From the NCBI RefSeq assembly GCF_030463565.1, contig NC_134662.1, positions 3,410,001-3,474,000 on the forward strand: 64,000 nt of DNA. Reading direction: 5' to 3'. Positions 60,344 to 64,000 of this stretch are shown here, piece by piece. This DNA comes from Pelecanus crispus (lineage: Eukaryota > Chordata > Aves > Pelecaniformes > Pelecanidae). Positions within the stretch are counted from its first letter, which is position 1, and every line of letters starts with the position of its first letter. The notes under the pieces are model-generated. The model was not told the origin of the DNA. It ran no database searches and saw only the letters and a program-made list of their open reading frames with translations. The position numbers and the translations under genes are program-made.

Positions 60344-63300
60344 CTGGAAGCAGAAGGGAAAATAAGTAACTATGAGTCCTTATAAATTCTAATAAAATGA
60401 CTGTGTTCTACACAGAGAGAAAACTTACTAGAAGGCTTAAAACAATACTAATGTGCAAATGCAATACCTTATTTGGATCGTCCACTAGCACTCTCATCCT
60501 GAAGATGGAGTGGGACTTGGTGAATTAGGAGGAATTATTACAATGAATCCAGTTACTTGTAGTAGTACAGAAAGTGATGGCTTACAGAAGTGCTTGTGCA
60601 GGCCTGTGTCACCCCCATTGTGAAGATGCAAACATTTGTTCAAGATTTTACAGTTTTTTGATGCCATGCTGTTCCTTCCAAAGGGGAGGAGAAAGCTTCA
60701 GATTTCAACACATGCATAATACTGGTCACTACAGAAACACTGCTGCTAGCAGTTTCAGGAATGTAAAAATGAACCAGGGAAGCACAGAGATTCGCAGTAG
60801 TTCACAATCCTTTAACTGGATCTTCTCTTTCACCATTTCACCAGTAACTTAGAAATTTCCTTAATTCTTCTATTGATTCAGCTTTGATTAACTGCCTTTT
60901 TATTCGATAACAACTACTTCAGATATTTGACAGATATAACAAGATCCAGGCTTCAAATAACTTGTAATAAGAAACATAACGAAGATAGCTGACAGAAATC
61001 AAAGTATATGTTTTTCCTCCTGTTTACATTGTTACATCAGATTTTTAAATGCTTGTTGTTTCCCCAAACACACACACACAAATAACATTAAGAGATCAAA
61101 ATTTAGATTGACCTAAAATGCTTCCCTTTCGTTCATGTTCTTCGGAGAACCCAGCCAGGATCAAAGTCTAGCTCACAGTGGCTTTGTTAACGCTTACACA
61201 AAAACACTAGCTGGCCAAGGCATGGAGTATCACGTTTCCAGGAGCATGGTCACAGGATGTATTTATGGTTTCATTGAGGGAAAAAAACCAACCAACCAAA
61301 AAAACAACCAAACCCTGAAGATGCATTTCTAAGCTGCATCCCAAGTTCAGATAGTGGAAGGATCTCCTAACACTCCTAACTTACTACAAGCTGCAAATCT
61401 TTAACATTACAGCAGATTTTAGTTACCTTGAGAAGTTTCAGTCTGAAGTTGTTACATAGCCAAAATAACTTAACAAGCGAGTTGTGCATGTTCTTGACCA
61501 AGAGAAGGAGCTCTCTAAACCAGTTTTGCACTAGAATGGCTAGAGATTGCCTTCAGCACAGCCAACTGAGATACTCAAAAACATACACAAAACCAGCCAG
61601 CCATTTTGGATTACTACTTTTAGAGTGGGGTGGCATTATTGTTCCAACTTTGGTGCTAGGACTGTGTGAGCACTGATTACTGTAGCTAACGTGATTTATG
61701 AGGAAAATAATACATCTGTCTCCTGCTTCTCTTCTCTTACCTGCACTGCAACGTAGGCAACACCAAGGTAGGCCGCGATACAGACAGCAAGAAGCAGGTC
61801 AAAGATCGCTGGCTTGACCCTGAAATAAAGAAAGAACACATGAAATTGCTACAGCAGCTACCACCACAGAGTGAGACGATAGCCCAACGTGCCCAAGGAA
61901 ATTCCTTACCTGTACGCATTCATCACCTGTTTCAGCTGGTCATAGAAAACAAACTCAGGGTCCCTGTGAAAAGAAGAAATTCTTCAGGTTCTACTACGCT
62001 TCTTGACACTGCAGTAAGGACAGCCCAAACCTCCATTCCTAAGGAGTTCATCCAACCAGAGACAGGTAAGCATGAGCACATTGCATACCAGTTTTGAACC
62101 GATTCTAGTTGTCAAGTCTTTCTTTTCCTACACTCAGAAGCCTAAGGATACAGTTCAGAACACATGCTGTTCAGCTGTCTCAGAAGAGGCACATGGAAGA
62201 CACCTCACCGGGTTCATTAAACTGCTTCAACCCAGGCAGGTTGGACAGGATGGAAGCTGCCTTTTTGCAATTAAAGAAAGCTTTCTAGGGGACCTTAGTC
62301 TTTTCCTGCATTCAGGGAGCAGCAGCACTCAAGAGTGGGAAGGGTGGAACCAAAACAGTGAGAAAATGAGCTCTTCAGACAGAGGGAGCTGCTGGGACTC
62401 GTTACTGTGCTGTGAGGAATGATAAAGAGCTTTCTCTGGGAGAACAGAGAGCATGAACCAAAACTGACAGGAGAGCAGAAGAGAGCAATCACTTCCAGCT
62501 ACATGCCAAGACGGCAGAAAAGCTGCAGCTCAGAGACAAAATTCATTGGAGGGGGAAGCCAGTTTGCATGCTCTAGCTTGTTCTTTCATCTCTTTTCTTA
62601 CCGTTTGTCTGCCTTCACATGATGCTGTTTGACATCCTTCAGGTAGCGACCCATATAATATTCTAAGGTGTTGAGGAAGGTGCTGTCTTTATCAATCAGC
62701 TGGGCAGCCCTGGGCTGACTGCTCAGCCAGTCCATCACTGATTCTATTTGCTCCTGCTGGATCTGCTGCAGAAAAATACCAAAGAAAGGGAGTCAACCAC
62801 ACATATGCCAAGACCAGACCTCTCTCCCAGACTCTTGATTCCTTCTTCCCACAGGTCACAAAAATGCACTGTGCTCACCATCTGATCCGTGAAGATCTGC
62901 AGATCTGCAGGTGCTCCCTGCAAGGGAAAAAAAATAACCCAGGCTATTGGTGAGAGCAAGCTTGGTCGGGCAGGACAAATCTGGCTAGCACTGCACAATG
63001 GGCAGCTCTTACCTTGTCTGTTAGGTTGTAGATGACCCTTGTCAAAGCCTCAGCAATGATCCTAGTATTCCTGGTTAGTGCCTTAGTGTCTATTCGTGCC
63101 CTAAAGCAAAAGAGGGGATTATGAATCCGTCAATGGGATCACCTTCCCCTCGAAACCACCCTTTTTCACTGCATCAAGCATGAGCCTGAATCCAGAGCCC
63201 AACTCCCAGGGGTTTTGCACCCATCCTCTGACCATCAGAACAGCACAAGCAGTCGCAAGGCCAATTTGCGTTTACAGGCTAGATTTCAGCTGCAGCCTTC

Positions 63301-64000
63301 CCTAAGGCCTCTAACCTCCTATCCATGATGCTGTTGCGCAGGCTGTCCCGGTGGCTCTCCAGATGGGAGATGGTGAATGCTGGCAAGCGTCGGATCGCAA
63401 AACGCTCATGCTCCCATGCCAGCATGTCCTCAGCCAAGTTTATCTTCTTGTGCACCATGGAAAACTTCACCTCTGGGAACTGGCTGGCAACAACCTGAGA
63501 GAAAGGACAAACCATCCAGGGTGTCATGCTGCCCACTGCATAGTCCCATCTTACACTGCCCAGACCACCTAGATGCATTTTTTTTGTGTGTGTGTTCCAG
63601 AAGGTAAATACATTTCCATCTGTAAGGTGCAGTTACTGCCATTAAAAAACTGTTTTAATGTCAAGAAAACCTGTTTTAATGTCACTACAGGGTAGCTTTT
63701 GCAAGCAGCAAGCCATAAGGAAGTGCAGTGGAAAATGCAGCAGATCTAGTCTGCTTCATTTGGGACTGTGGCATGAGGATTTATCTGCACTTCAAATCAA
63801 GTGACTGTACAAAATACATGAAATATTTCAATGGCACACCCTTTCTTCACGTCTTCCTTCCTTCCTCTCTTGGAGAGCTGCAGCTCCCCACAGTAAGTCC
63901 CAAGTTCCCATCTACCTAAAATGCTTTTCATTACCATCTCCAGTTCCCTCAGAAACGCGTGCTGCAAGGTCCCCTCCTTGGGAGGCTTTGAGACATGGAG
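60284..64000 (-). CDS. NCLN: NCLN, nicalin, C-terminal 8 coding exons (partial)
   Basis: Nicalin is an ER membrane glycoprotein related to nicastrin and M28 aminopeptidases but without catalytic activity; with NOMO and TMEM147 it forms a complex at the back of the Sec61 channel that helps multipass protein insertion (established knowledge). Eight exons give the last 242 residues of about 560. Recognisable text includes [98 protein letters not shown] and a C-terminal hydrophobic span ([20 protein letters not shown]) followed by a short basic tail ending LKTKQQ. That span is the single transmembrane helix. The gene continues past the window; the start and signal peptide are outside it. Frames and splice sites are intact. 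Confidence 0.96.
60344..61740 (-). other. NCLN last intron
   Basis: 1.4 kb. Contains a CA run near 61070-61080 and an A/C-rich tract at 61281-61315; nothing else was recognised. Confidence 0.8.
61741..61819 (-). CDS. NCLN: NCLN exon with the transmembrane helix
   Basis: 79 nt. [20 protein letters not shown] then AYVAVQ: about 20 hydrophobic residues. Acceptor TTTCAG, donor GTAAGA. Confidence 0.95.
61910..61963 (-). CDS. NCLN: NCLN exon ([17 protein letters not shown])
   Basis: 54 nt, lumenal residues just before the transmembrane helix. Acceptor TTCACAG, donor GTAAGG; phases fit the neighbours. Confidence 0.95.
61964..62601 (-). other. NCLN intron between the VKADK and DPEF exons
   Basis: 638 bp; nothing recognised. 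Confidence 0.8.
62602..62765 (-). CDS. NCLN: NCLN exon ([14 protein letters not shown]...)
   Basis: 164 nt, 54 codons plus two bases. Starts at a CAGCAG tandem acceptor, so the first Gln may be optional. Contains [20 protein letters not shown] and [14 protein letters not shown]. Donor GTAAGA. Confidence 0.94.
62879..62917 (-). CDS. NCLN: NCLN 13-codon exon
   Basis: 39 nt, phase 0/0: [13 protein letters not shown]. Acceptor CTTGCAG, donor GTGAGC. Very short symmetric exon, flanked by introns of 113 and 95 bp. Confidence 0.93.
63013..63100 (-). CDS. NCLN: NCLN exon ([20 protein letters not shown]...)
   Basis: 88 nt, one base plus 29 codons, through [12 protein letters not shown] is a potential N-glycosylation sequon. 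Acceptor CTTTAG, donor GTAAGA. Confidence 0.95.
63316..63494 (-). CDS. NCLN: NCLN exon ([19 protein letters not shown]...)
   Basis: 179 nt, 59 codons plus two bases, ending SLRNSIMDR. Part of the M28-like lumenal domain. Acceptor CTCTCAG, donor GTTAGA (weak). Confidence 0.95.
63495..63934 (-). other. NCLN intron
   Basis: 440 bp; a TG run near 63580-63595 (plus strand) and nothing else recognised. Confidence 0.8.
63935..64000 (-). CDS. NCLN: NCLN exon, cut by the window edge
   Basis: 66 nt seen, 22 codons [20 protein letters not shown] plus EM, donor GTAATG. The exon continues beyond 64000. Confidence 0.93.

Noticed and set aside
1-64000. tRNA, rRNA, CRISPR, bacterial operon or phage features
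   Set aside because: None seen. Splice signals, CpG islands, LINE and LTR elements show this is vertebrate nuclear DNA.

Overview
This is a vertebrate nuclear genome window, most likely from a bird. The evidence is a full-length CR1-type LINE 3' end, a second short CR1 tail, and two solo LTRs of an avian-type endogenous retrovirus family (one with a perfect 5-bp target duplication), in GC-rich DNA with CpG-island promoters. Species cannot be told from the sequence; a neoavian bird is my guess from the LTR type.

Three protein-coding genes lie head to tail, all on the minus strand. (1) At the right edge are the last eight coding exons of NCLN (nicalin), 60284 to beyond 64000. (2) A complete four-exon SUB1/PC4-like gene lies at 51833-54660. 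(3) A complete twelve-exon CELF5 occupies 3850-44678, with a long 3' UTR running down to a poly(A) signal near 660. NCLN next to CELF5 is the gene order of human 19p13.3; the SUB1-like gene between them is not part of that human order as I know it. All exons of the three genes join in frame with GT/AG borders. CELF5 gives 490 residues with three RRMs, the SUB1-like gene gives 127 residues, and NCLN gives its C-terminal 242 residues.

Layout: 1-640 intergenic; 640-3849 CELF5 3' UTR with UG repeats and a GACC-rich repeat; 3850-21540 exons 12-3, clustered in part; 21541-36295 large intron 2 with CR1 elements, a solo LTR and RFX-type palindromes; 36296-36378 exon 2; 36379-44395 intron 1 with a second solo LTR and a possible third LTR; 43.4-44.85 kb CpG island and exon 1; 44.85-45.98 kb a G-rich minisatellite with 116-bp higher-order units directly upstream of CELF5; 46-51.8 kb intergenic; 51.8-54.66 kb SUB1-like; 54.3-55.35 kb its CpG island; 55.4-60.28 kb NCLN 3' UTR and spacer; 60.28-64 kb NCLN.

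The genes do not form one pathway: NCLN is an ER membrane protein, the SUB1-like protein a single-stranded-DNA-binding transcription cofactor, and CELF5 a neuronal RNA-binding splicing and mRNA-stability factor. The best leads are the extra SUB1 copy, the G-rich array at the CELF5 promoter, four near-identical RFX palindromes in CELF5 introns, and UG repeats placed where CELF-type proteins could control CELF5's own RNA.
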